Under the pieces are notes generated by a model. It was not told the origin of the DNA, ran no database searches, and saw only the letters and a list, made by a program, of their open reading frames with translations. From Luidia sarsii (Eukaryota; Echinodermata; Asteroidea; Paxillosida; Luidiidae), in contig OX465109.1 of assembly GCA_949987565.1 (NCBI GenBank), positions 21,472,799-21,536,798 on the forward strand: 64,000 nucleotides of DNA, in the 5' to 3' direction. Below are positions 50,541-63,556 of this stretch, one piece after another. The stretch's first letter is position 1; every line of letters begins with the position of its first letter. The translations under genes were made by a program, and so were the position numbers.

Positions 50541-53500
50541 ATGCCAGCGACTGGACAATGGCAGCTCAGAGAAACAGGTAGGGTCGCTCACTTCTCCTGA
50601 AAATGTTTGAATAGAAATTGCCTCCGAATTCAGATATTTTGACTCGGGCCATTCGAGGAATCCTAGGGCTACTTTCAAGCCAAGTTTCAAGAATCAAAAC
50701 CTAAAATGTAAAACGATATGAACACGCAAAGAATATATCTCTGCCATCACCTCCAAAATCTGCAAATCAACGTCCGCTCGTATGAATACACAGTTGACAC
50801 TCAGACAGATGAAGGGTCGTTGCCTTTCCGTGGAAAACCATCAAAGGAAATGTTCTCCAAACTCAGTAACTTTAACACTTGTCGTTAGAGGAACCCTAGG
50901 CCTCTTCCTAGGGTAAATTTGAATGTCGTCAGCATCATATTTAATGAAATATTAATTTGCAAACCCTCTTTTTCGACTCAGTCACTCTCTGCCGTCGACC
51001 ATTATGCCAGCGACTAGGCAGTGGCAGCTCAGAGAAACTGGTAGGGTCGCTCCCTTCTCCTGAAAATGTTTGAATAGAAATTGACTCCGAATTCAGATGT
51101 GTTGACTCAGGCCATTCCAGGAATCCTAGGGCTACTTTCAAGCCAAGTTTCAAGAATCAAAACCTAAAATGTAATACGATATGAACACGCAAGGAATATA
51201 TCTCTGCCAATTAGATCAAATATCTGCGAATCAACGTCCGCTCGTATGAATACACAGTTGACACTCAGACAGATGAAGGGTCGTTGCCTTCCCCTGTATA
51301 ACCATCAAAAGAAATGTTATCCGAACTCAGTAACTTTAACACTTGTCGTTAGAGGAATTCTAGACCTCTTCTTAGGGCAAATTTGAATGTCGTCAGCATC
51401 ATATTTAATGAAATATTAATTTGCAAACCCTATCTTCCTACTCAGTTACTCTCTGCCGTCGACCATAATGCCAGCGACTGGACAATGGCAGCTCAGAGAA
51501 ACAGGTAGTGTCGCTCCCTTCTCCTGAAATTGTTTGAATAGAAATTGACTCCGAATTCAGATGTTTTGACTCAGGCCATTCGAGGAATCCTAGGGCTACT
51601 TTCAAGCCAAGTTTCAAGGATGAAAACATAAAATGTACTACGATATGAACACGCAAGGAATATATCTCTGCCCGTCATCTCCAAAATCTGCAAATCAACG
51701 TCCGCTCGTATGAATACACAGTTGACACTCAGACAGATGAAGGGTCGTTGCCTTTCCGTGGAAAACCATCAAAAGAAATGTTCTCCAAACTCAGTAACTT
51801 TGACACCTGTTGTTAGAAGAACCCTAGTCCTCTTCCTAGGACAAATTTGAATGTCGTCAGCATCTTAGTTAATGAGATATTAAATTTCAAACCGTATCTT
51901 TCTGCTCAGTCACTCTCTGCCGTCGACCATTATGCCAGCGACTGGACAATGGCAGCTCATAGAAACAGGTAGGGTCGCTCCCTTCTCCTGAAAATGTTTG
52001 AATAGAAATTGACTCCGAATTCAGATGTTTTGACTCAGGCCATTCGAGGAATCCTAGGGCTACTTTCAAGCCAGGTTTCAAGGATGAAAACCTAAAATGT
52101 AATACGATATGAACACGCAAGGAATATATCTCTGCCCATCACCTCCAAAATCTGCAAATCAACGTCCGCTCGTATAAATACACAGTTGACACTCAGACAG
52201 ATGAAGGGTCGTTGCCTTTCCGTGGAAAACCATCAAAGGAAATGTTCTCCAAACTCAGTAACTTTAACACTTGTCGTTAGAGGAACCCTAGGCCTCTTCC
52301 TAGGGTAAATTTGAATGTCGTCAGCGTCATATTTAATGAAATATTAATTTGCAAACCCTCTTTTTCGACTCAGTCACTCTCTGCCGTCGACCATTATGCC
52401 AGCGACTAGGCAGTGGCAGCTCAGAGAAACTGGTAGGGTCGCTCCCTTTTCCTGAAAATGTTTGAATAGAAATTGACTCCAAATTCAGATATTTTGACTC
52501 GGGCCATTCGAGGAATCCTAGGGCTACTTTCAAGCAAAGTTTCAAGAATCAAAACCTAAAATGTAAAACGATATAAACACGCAAGGAATATATCTCTGCC
52601 CGTCATCTCCAAAATCTGCAAATCAACGTCCGCTCGTATGAATACACAGTTGACACTCAGACAGATGAAGGGTCGTTGCCTTTCCGTGGAAAACCATCAA
52701 AAGAAATGTTCTCCAAACTCAGTAACTTTGACACCTGTTGTTAGAAGAACCCTAGTCCTCTTCCTAGGACAAATTTGAATGTCGTCAGCATCTTAGTTAA
52801 TGAGATATTAAATTTCAAACCGTATCTTTCTGCTCAGTCACTCTCTGCCGTCGACCATTATGCCAGCGACTGGACAATGGCAGCTCATAGAAACAGGTAG
52901 GGTCGCTCCCTTCTCCTGAAAATGTTTGAATAGAAATTGACTCCGAATTCAGATGTTTTGACTCAGGCCATTCGAGGAATCCTAGGGCTACTTTCAAGCC
53001 AGGTTTCAAGGATGAAAACCTAAAATGTAATACGATATGAACACGCAAGGAATATATCTCTGCCCATCACCTCCAAAATCTGCAAATCAACGTCCGCTCG
53101 TATAAATACACAGTTGACACTCAGACAGATGAAGGGTCGTTGCCTTTCCGTGGAAAACCATCAAAGGAAATGTTCTCCAAACTCAGTAACTTTAACACTT
53201 GTCGTTAGAGGAACCCTAGGCCTCTTCCTAGGGTAAATTTGAATGTCGTCAGCGTCATATTTAATGAAATATTAATTTGCAAACCCTCTTTTTCGACTCA
53301 GTCACTCTCTGCCGTCGACCATTATGCCAGCGACTAGGCAGTGGCAGCTCAGAGAAACTGGTAGGGTCGCTCCCTTTTCCTGAAAATGTTTGAATAGAAA
53401 TTGACTCCAAATTCAGATATTTTGACTCGGGCCATTCGAGGAATCCTAGGGCTACTTTCAAGCAAAGTTTCAAGAATCAAAACCTAAAATGTAAAACGAT

Positions 53501-54356
53501 ATAAACACGCAAGGAATATATCTCTGCCCATCACCTCCAAAATCTGCGAATCAACGTCCGCTCATATAAATACACAGTTGACACTCAGACAGATGAAGGG
53601 TCGTTGTCTTTCCGTGGAAAACCATCAAAAGAAATGTTCTCCAAACTCAGTAACTTTAACACTTGTCGTTAGAAGAACCCTAGGCCTCTTCCTAGGACAA
53701 ATTTGAATGTCGTCAGCAAAATGTTTAATGAGATATTAATTTCCAAACCCTATATTCCTACTCAGTTACTCTCTGCCGTCGACCATAATGCCAGCGACTG
53801 GACAATGGCAGCTCAGAGAAACAGGTAGGGTCGCTCCCTTCTCCTGAAAATGTTTGAATAGAAATTGACTCCGAATTCAGATGTTTTGACTCAGGCCACT
53901 GGAGGAATCCTAGGGCTACTTTCAAGCCAAGTTTCAACAATCAAAACCTAAAATGTAATACGATATGAACACGCAAGGAATATATCTCTGCCCATTAGAT
54001 CAAATATCTGCGAATCAACGTCCGCTCGTATAATTACACAGTTGACACTCAGACAGATGAAGGGTCGTTGCCTTCCCCTGCATAACCATCAAAAGAAATG
54101 TTCTCCAAACTCAGTAACTTTAACACTTGTCGTTAGAGGAACCCTAGGCCTCTTCCTAGGGTAAATTTGAATGTCGTCAGCATCATATTTAATGAAATAT
54201 TAATTTGCAAACCCTATATTCCTACTCAGTTACTCTCTGCCGTCGACCATAATGCCAGCGACTGGACAATGGCAGCTCAGAGAAACAGGTAGGGTCGCTC
54301 CCTTCTCCTGAAATTGTTTGAATAGAAATTGACTCCGAATTCAGATGTTTTGACTC
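50541..54356 (+). repeat. Shared 3.8-kb part of the 15-mer (6960 bp) repeat, copy 2
   Basis: Image of 43581-47396. At its right end the next bases match 49254 onward, not 47397 onward: the segment 54357-54865 equals 49254-49762 at 5103 bp, including the rare cttcttggggc (about 49511 and 54614). Relative to copy 1, the 1857 bp at 47397-49253 are skipped, which is four monomers plus the single extra A near 47462. This is either a four-monomer deletion here or an insertion there. Confidence 0.87.
51648..53503 (+). repeat. Tandemly duplicated dimer (2 x 928 bp), second location
   Basis: The same duplicated dimer as at 44688-46543, displaced by 6960 bp and including the tataaacacg/cccgtcatc junction at about 52.58-52.60 kb. 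It was carried here as part of the larger 15-mer copy rather than formed independently. Confidence 0.85.
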
Positions 54357-56004
54357 GGGCCATTCCAGGAATCCTAGGGCTACTTTCAAGCCAAGTTTTA
54401 AGGATGAAAACCTAAAATGTAATACGATATGAACACGCAAGGAATATATCTCTGCCCATTAGATCAAATATCTGCGAATCAACGTCCGCTCGTATGAATA
54501 CACAGTTGACACTCAGACAGATGAAGGGTCGTTGCCTTCCCCTGTATAACCATCAAAAGAAATGTTATCCGAACTCAGTAACTTTAACACTTGTCGTTAG
54601 AGGAATTCTAGACCTCTTCTTGGGGCAAATTTGAATGTCGTCAGCATCATATTTAATGAAATATTAATTTGCAAACCCTATCTTCCTACTCAGTTACTCT
54701 CTGCCGTCGACCATAATGCCAGCGACTGGACAATGGCAGCTCAGAGAAACAGGTAGTGTCGCTCCCTTCTCCTGAAATTGTTTGAATAGAAATTGACTCC
54801 GAATTCAGATGTTTTGACTCAGGCCATTCGAGGAATCCTAGGGCTACTTTCAAGCCAAGTTTCAAGGATGAAAACATAAAATGTAATACGATATGAACAC
54901 GCAAGGAATATATCTCTGCCCATCATCTCCAAAATCTGCAAATCAACGTCCGCTCCTATGAATACACAGTTGACACTCAGACAGATGAAGGGTCGTTGCC
55001 TTTCCGTGGAAAACCATCAAAAGAAATGTTCTCCAAACTAAGTAACTTTGACACCTGTTGTTAGAAGAACCCTAGTCCTCTTCCTAGGACAAATTTGAAT
55101 GTCGTCAGCATCTTAGTTAATGAGATATTAAATTTCAAACCGTATCTTTCTGCTCAGTCACTCTCTGCCGTCGACCATTATGCCAGCGACTGGACAATGG
55201 CAGCTCAGAGAAACAGGTAGGGTCGCTCCCTTCTCCTGAAAATGTTTGAATAGAAATTGACTCCGAATTCAGATGTTTTGACTCAGGCCATTCGAGGAAT
55301 CCTAGGGCTACTTTCAAGCCAGGTTTCAAGGATGAAAACCTAAAATGTAATACGATATGAACACGCAAGGAATATATCTCTGCCCATCACCTCCAAAATC
55401 TGCAAATCAACGTCCGCTCGTATAAATACACAGTTGACACTCAGACAGATGAAGGGTCGTTGCCTTTCCGTGGAAAACCATCAAAGGAAATGTTCTCCAA
55501 ACTCAGTAACTTTAACACTTGTCGTTAGAGGAACCCTAGGCCTCTTCCTAGGGTAAATTTGAATGTCGTCAGCGTCATATTTAATGAAATATTAATTTGC
55601 AAACCCTCTTTTTCGACTCAGTCACTCTCTGCCGTCGACCATTATGCCAGCGACTAGGCAGTGGCAGCTCAGAGAAACTGGTAGGGTCGCTCCCTTCTCC
55701 TGAAAATGTTTGAATAGAAATTGACTCCAAATTCAGATATTTTGACTCGGGCCATTCGAGGAATCCTAGGGCTACTTTCAAGCAAAGTTTCAAGAATCAA
55801 AACCTAAAATGTAAAACGATATAAACACGCAAGGAATATATCTCTGCCCATCACCTCCAAATTCTGCGAATCAACGTCCGCTCATATAAATACACAGTTG
55901 ACACTCAGACAGATGAAGGGTCGTTGTCTTTCCGTGGAAAACCATCAAAAGAAATGTTCTCCAAACTCAGTAACTTTAACACTTGTCGTTAGAAGAACCC
56001 TAGG

Positions 56005-58454
56005 CCTCTTCCTAGGACAAATTTGAATGTCGTCAGCATCTTAGTTAATGAGATATTAAATTTCAAACCGTATCTTTCTGCTCAGTCACTCTCTGCCGTC
56101 GACCATTATGCCAGCGACTGGACAATGGCAGCTCAGAGAAACAGGTAGGGTCGCTCCCTTCTCCTGAAAATGTTTGAATAGAAATTGACTCCGAATTCAG
56201 ATATCTTGACTCGGGCCATTCGAGGAATCCTAGTGCTACTTTCAAGCAAAGTTTCAAGAATCAAAACCTAAAATGTAAAACTATATGAACACGCAAAGAA
56301 TATATCTCTGCCCATCACCTGCAAAATCTGCGAATCAACGTCCGCTCGTATGAATACACAGTTGACACTCAGACGAATGAAGGGTCGTTGCCTTTCCGTG
56401 GAAAACCATCAAAAGAAATGTTCTCCAAACTAAGTAACTTTGACACCTGTTGTTAGAAGAACCCTAGTCCTCTTCCTAGGACAAATTTGAATGTCGTCAG
56501 CATATTAGTTAATGAGATATTAAATTTCAAACCGTATCTTTCTGCTCAGTCACTCTCTGCCGTCGACCATTATGCCAGCGACTGGACAATGGCAGCTCAG
56601 AGAAACAGGTAGGGTCGCTCACTTCTCCTGAAAATGTTTGAATAGAAATTGCCTCCGAATTCAGATATTTTGACTCGGGCCATTCGAGGAATCCTAGGGC
56701 TACTTTCAAGCCAAGTTTCAAGAATCAAAACCTAAAATGTAAAACGATATGAACACGCAAAGAATATATCTCTGCCATCACCTCCAAAATCTGCAAATCA
56801 ACGTCCGCTCGTATGAATACACAGTTGACACTCAGACAGATGAAGGGTCGTTGCCTTTCCGTGGAAAACCATCAAAGGAAATGTTCTCCAAACTCAGTAA
56901 ATTTAACACTTGTCGTTAGAGGAACCCTAGGCCTCTTCCTAGGGTAAATTTGAATGTCGTCAGCATCATATTTAATGAAATATTAATTTGCAAACCCTCT
57001 TTTTCGACTCAGTCACTCTCTGCCGTCGACCATTATGCCAGCGACTAGGTAGTGGCAGCTCAGAGAAACTGGTAGGGTCGCTCCCTTCTCCTGAAAATGT
57101 TTGAATAGAAATTGACTCCAAATTCAGATATTTTGACTCGGGCCATTCGAGGAATCCTAGGGCTACTTTCAAGCAAAGTTTCAAGAATCAAAACCTAAAA
57201 TGTAAAACGATATAAACACGCAAGGAATATATCTCTGCCCATCACCTCCAAAATCTGCGAATCAACGTCCGCTCATATAAATACACAGTTGACACTCAGA
57301 CAGATGAAGGGTCGTTGCCTTTCCGTGGAAAACCATCAAAAGAAATGTTCTCCAAACTCAGTAACTTTAACACTTGTCGTTAGAAGAACCCTAGGCCTCT
57401 TCCTAGGACAAATTTGAATGTCGTCAGCATAATGTTTAATGAAATATTAATTTGCAAACCCTATCTTCCTACTCAGTTACTCTCTGCCGTCGACCATAAT
57501 GCCAGCGACTGGACAATGGCAGCTCAGAGAAACAGGTAGGGTCGCTCCCTTCTCCTGAAAATGTTTGAATAGAAATTGACTCCGAATTCAGATGTGTTGA
57601 CTCAGGCCATTCCAGGAATCCTAGGGCTACTTTCAAGCCAAGTTTCAAGAATCAAAACCTAAAATGTAATACGATATGAACACGCAAGGAATATATCTCT
57701 GCCCATTAGATCAAATATCTGCGAATCAACGTCCGCTCGTATGAATACACAGTTGACACTCAGACAGATGAAGGGTCGTTGCCTTCCCCTGTATAACCAT
57801 CAAAAGAAATGTTATCCGAACTCAGTAACTTTAACACTTGTCGTTAGAGGAATTCTAGACCTCTTCTTAGGGCAAATTTGAATGTCGTCAGCATCATATT
57901 TAATGAAATATTAATTTGCAAACCCTATCTTCCTACTCAGTTACTCTCTGCCGTCGACCATAATGCCAGCGACTGGACAATGGCAGCTCAGAGAAACAGG
58001 TAGTGTCGCTCCCTTCTCCTGAAATTGTTTGAATAGAAATTGACTCCGAATTCAGATGTTTTGACTCAGGCCATTCGAGGAATCCTAGGGCTACTTTCAA
58101 GCCAAGTTTCAAGGATGAAAACCTAAAATGTAATACGATATGAACACGCAAGGAATATATCTCTGCCCGTCATCTCCAAAATCTGCAAATCAACGTCCGC
58201 TCGTATGAATACACAGTTGACACTCAGACAGATGAAGGGTCGTTGCCTTTCCGTGGAAAACCATCAAAAGAAATGTTCTCCAAACTCAGTAACTTTGACA
58301 CCTGTTGTTAGAAGAACCCTAGTCCTCTTCCTAGGACAAATTTGAATGTCGTCAGCATCTTAGTTAATGAGATATTAAATTTCAAACCGTATCTTTCTGC
58401 TCAGTCACTCTCTGCCGTCGACCATTATGCCAGCGACTGGACAATGGCAGCTCA
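56005..58454 (+). repeat. 11-mer-spaced repeat block (5103 bp apart), copy 1
   Basis: Matches 61108-63556 with an offset of 5103 bp, falling to 5102 bp after the extra lost base near 62220. The match starts after ctaggcctc against ctagtcctc (56004 and 61107) and ends at ctcagagaaac against ctcatagaaac (58455 and 63557). The first monomer is a hybrid, ctaggcctc on the left and catcttagttaatgag on the right. Just after the block, about 58.5-59.05 kb repeats 57.6-58.1 kb at 928 bp. Confidence 0.85.
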
Positions 58455-61107
58455 GAGAAACAGGTAGTGTCGCTCCCTTCTCCTGAAAATGTTTGAATAG
58501 AAATTGACTCCGAATTCAGATGTGTTGACTCAGGCCATTCCAGGAATCCTAGGGCTACTTTCAAGCCAAGTTTCAAGAATCAAAACCTAAAATGTAATAC
58601 GATATGAACACGCAAGGAATATATCTCTGCCCATTAGATCAAATATTTGCGAATCAACGTCCGCTCGTATGAATACACAGTTGACACTCAGACAGATGAA
58701 GGGTCGTTGCCTTCCCCTGTATAACCATCAAAAGAAATGTTATCCGAACTCAGTAACTTTAACACTTGTCGTTAGAGGAATTCTAGACCTCTTCTTAGGG
58801 CAAATTTGAATGTCGTCAGCATCATATTTAATGAAATATTAATTTGCAAACCCTATCTTCCTACTCAGTTACTCTCTGCCGTCGACCATAATGCCAGCGA
58901 CTGGACAATGGCAGCTCAGAGAAACAGGTAGTGTCGCTCCCTTCTCCTGAAATTGTTTGAATAGAAATTGACTCCGAATTCAGATGTTTTGACTCAGGCC
59001 ATTCGAGGAATCCTAGGGCTACTTTCAAGCCAAGTTTCAAGGATGAAAACATAAAATGTAATACGATATGAACACGCAAGGAATATATCTCTGCCCGTCA
59101 TCTCCAAAATCTGCAAATCAACGTCCGCTCGTATGAATACACAGTTGACACTCAGACAGATGAAGGGTCGTTGCCTTTCCGTGGAAAACCATCAAAAGAA
59201 ATGTTCTCCAAACTCAGTAACTTTGACACCTGTTGTTAGAAGAACCCTAGTCCTCTTCCTAGGACAAATTTGAATGTCGTCAGCATCTTAGTTAATGAGA
59301 TATTAAATTTCAAACCGTATCTTTCTGCTCAGTCACTCTCTGCCGTCGACCATTATGCCAGCGACTGGACAATGGCAGCTCATAGAAACAGGTAGGGTCG
59401 CTCCCTTCTCCTGAAAATGTTTGAATAGAAATTGACTCCGAATTCAGATGTTTTGACTCAGGCCATTCGAGGAATCCTAGGGCTACTTTCAAGCCAGGTT
59501 TCAAGGATGAAAACCTAAAATGTAATACGATATGAACACGCAAGGAATATATCTCTGCCCATCACCTCCAAAATCTGCAAATCAACGTCCGCTCGTATAA
59601 ATACACAGTTGACACTCAGACAGATGAAGGGTCGTTGCCTTTCCGTGGAAAACCATCAAAGGAAATGTTCTCCAAACTCAGTAACTTTAACACTTGTCGT
59701 TAGAGGAACCCTAGGCCTCTTCCTAGGGTAAATTTGAATGTCGTCAGCGTCATATTTAATGAAATATTAATTTGCAAACCCTCTTTTTCGACTCAGTCAC
59801 TCTCTGCCGTCGACCATTATGCCAGCGACTAGGCAGTGGCAGCTCAGAGAAACTGGTAGGGTCGCTCCCTTTTCCTGAAAATGTTTGAATAGAAATTGAC
59901 TCCAAATTCAGATATTTTGACTCGGGCCATTCGAGGAATCCTAGGGCTACTTTCAAGCAAAGTTTCAAGATTCAAAACCTAAAATGTAAAACGATATAAA
60001 CACGCAAGGAATATATCTCTGCCCATCACCTCCAAAATCTGCGAATCAACGTCCGCTCATATAAATACACAGTTGACACTCAGACAGATGAAGGGTCGTT
60101 GTCTTTCCGTGGAAAACCATCAAAAGAAATGTTCTCCAAACTCAGTAACTTTAACACTTGTCGTTAGAAGAACCCTAGGCCTCTTCCTAGGACAAATTTG
60201 AATGTCGTCAGCATAATGTTTAATGAGATATTAATTTCCAAACCCTATATTCCTACTCAGTTACTCTCTGCCGTCGACCATAATGCCAGCGACTGGACAA
60301 TGGCAGCTCAGAGAAACAGGTAGGGTCGCTCCCTTCTCCTGAAAATGTTTGAATAGAAATTGACTCCGAATTCAGATGTTTTGACTCAGGCCACTGGAGG
60401 AATCCTAGGGCTACTTTCAAGCCAAGTTTCAACAATCAAAACCTAAAATGTAATACGATATGAACACGCAAGGAATATATCTCTGCCCATTAGATCAAAT
60501 ATCTGCGAATCAACCTCCGCTCGTATAATTACAAAGTTGACACTCAGACAGATGAAGGGTCGTTGCCTTCCCCTGCATAACCATCAAAAGAAATGTTCTC
60601 CAAACTCAGTAACTTTAACACTTGTCGTTAGAGGAACCCTAGGCCTCTTCCTAGGGTAAATTTGAATGTCGTCAGCATCATATTTAATGAAATATTAATT
60701 TGCAAACCCTATATTCCTACTCAGTTACTCTCTGCCGTCGACCATAATGCCAGCGACTGGACAATGGCAGCTCAGAGAAACAGGTAGGGTCGCTCCCTTC
60801 TCCTGAAATTGTTTGAATAGAAATTGACTCCGAATTCAGATGTTTTGACTCAGGCCACTGGAGGAATCCTAGGGCTACTTTCAAGCCAAGTTTCAACAAT
60901 CAAAACCTAAAATGTAAAAAGATATGAACACGCAAAGAATATATCTCTGCCCATCACCTGCAAAATCTGCGAATCAACGTCCGCTCGTATGAATACACAG
61001 TTGACACTCAGACGAATGAAGGGTCGTTGCCTTTCCGTGGAAAACCATCAAAAGAAATGTTCTCCAAACTAAGTAACTTTGACACCTGTTGTTAGAAGAA
61101 CCCTAGT

Positions 61108-63556
61108 CCTCTTCCTAGGACAAATTTGAATGTCGTCAGCATCTTAGTTAATGAGATATTAAATTTCAAACCGTATCTTTCTGCTCAGTCACTCTCTGCC
61201 GTCGACCATTATGCCAGCGACTGGACAATGGCAGCTCAGAGAAACAGGTAGGGTCGCTCCCTTCTCCTGAAAATGTTTGAATAGAAATTGACTCCGAATT
61301 CAGATATCTTGACTCGGGCCATTCGAGGAATCCTAGTGCTACTTTCAAGCAAAGTTTCAAGATTCAAAACCTAAAATGTAAAACTATATGAACACGCAAA
61401 GAATATATCTCTGCCCATCACCTGCAAAATCTGCGAATCAACGTCCGCTCGCATGAATACACAGTTGACACTCAGACGAATGAAGGGTCGTTGCCTTTCC
61501 GTGGAAAACCATCAAAAGAAATGTTCTCCAAACTAAGTAACTTTGACACCTGTTGTTAGAAGAACCCTAGTCCTCTTCCTAGGACAAATTTGAATGTCGT
61601 CAGCATATTAGTTAATGAGATATTAAATTTCAAATCGTATCTTTCTGCTCAGTCACTCTCTGCCGTCGACCATTATGCCAGCGACTGGACAATGGCAGCT
61701 CAGAGAAACAGGTAGGGTCGCTCACTTCTCCTGAAAATGTTTGAATAGAAATTGCCTCCGAATTCAGATATTTTGACTCGGGCCATTCGAGGAATCCTAG
61801 GGCTACTTTCAAGCCAAGTTTCAAGAATCAAAACCTAAAATGTAAAACGATATGAACACGCAAAGAATATATCTCTGCCATCACCTCCAAAATCTGCAAA
61901 TCAACGTCCGCTCGTATGAATACACAGTTGACACTCAGACAGATGAAGGGTCGTTGCCTTTCCGTGGAAAACCATCAAAGGAAATGTTCTCCAAACTCAG
62001 TAACTTTAACACTTGTCGTTAGAGGAACCCTAGGCCTCTTCCTAGGGTAAATTTGAATGTCGTCAGCATCATATTTAATGAAATATTAATTTGCAAACCC
62101 TCTTTTTCGACTCAGTCACTCTCTGCCGTCGACCATTATGCCAGCGACTAGGCAGTGGCAGCTCAGAGAAACTGGTAGGGTCGCTCCCTTCTCCTGAAAA
62201 TGTTTGAATAGAAATTGACTCAAATTCAGATATTTTGACTCGGGCCATTCGAGGAATCCTAGGGCTACTTTCAAGCAAAGTTTCAAGAATCAAAACCTAA
62301 AATGTAAAACGATATAAACACGCAAGGAATATATCTCTGCCCATCACCTCCAAAATCTGCGAATCAACGTCCGCTCATATAAATACACAGTTGACACTCA
62401 GACAGATGAAGGGTCGTTGCCTTTCCGTGGAAAACCATCAAAAGAAATGTTCTCCAAACTCAGTAACTTTAACACTTGTCGTTAGAAGAACCCTAGGCCT
62501 CTTCCTAGGACAAATTTGAATGTCGTCAGCATAATGTTTAATGAAATATTAATTTGCAAACCCTATCTTCCTACTCAGTTACTCTCTGCCGTCGACCATA
62601 ATGCCAGCGACTGGACAATGGCAGCTCAGAGAAACAGGTAGGGTCGCTCCCTTCTCCTGAAAATCTTTGAATAGAAATTGACTCCGAATTCAGATGTGTT
62701 GACTCAGGCCATTCCAGGAATCCTAGGGCTACTTTCAAGCCAAGTTTCAAGAATCAAAACCTAAAATGTAATACGATATGAACACGCAAGGAATATATCT
62801 CTGCCCATTAGATCAAATATCTGCGAATCAACGTCCGCTCGTATGAATACACAGTTGACACTCAGACAGATGAAGGGTCGTTGCCTTCCCCTGTATAACC
62901 ATCAAAAGAAATGTTATCCGAACTCAGTAACTTTAACACTTGTCGTTAGAGGAATTCTAGACCTCTTCTTAGGGCAAATTTGAATGTCGTCAGCATCATA
63001 TTTAATGAAATATTAATTTGCAAACCCTATCTTCCTACTCAGTTACTCTCTGCCGTCGACCATAATGCCAGCGACTGGACAATGGCAGCTCAGAGAAACA
63101 GGTAGTGTCGCTCCCTTCTCCTGAAATTGTTTGAATAGAAATTGACTCCGAATTCAGATGTTTTGACTCAGGCCATTCGAGGAATCCTAGGGCTACTTTC
63201 AAGCCAAGTTTCAAGGATGAAAACATAAAATGTACTACGATATGAACACGCAAGGAATATATCTCTGCCCGTCATCTCCAAAATCTGCAAATCAACGTCC
63301 GCTCGTATGAATACACAGTTGACACTCAGACAGATGAAGGGTCGTTGCCTTTCCGTGGAAAACCATCAAAAGAAACGTTCTCCAAACTCAGTAACTTTGA
63401 CACCTGTTGTTAGAAGAACCCTAGTCCTCTTCCTAGGACAAATTTGAATGTCGTCAGCATCTTAGTTAATGAGATATTAAATTTCAAACCGTATCTTTCT
63501 GCTCAGTCACTCTCTGCCGTCGACCATTATGCCAGCGACTGGACAATGGCAGCTCA
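61108..63556 (+). repeat. 11-mer-spaced repeat block (5103 bp apart), copy 2
   Basis: Partner of 56005-58454. It contains one further single-base loss near 62220 (gactcaaattc where others read gactccaaattc) and private changes such as tcgcatgaatac (about 61449) and caaatcgtatc (about 61631). The block is followed by monomers matching 59.3-60.0 kb, and the array runs off the window. Confidence 0.85.
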
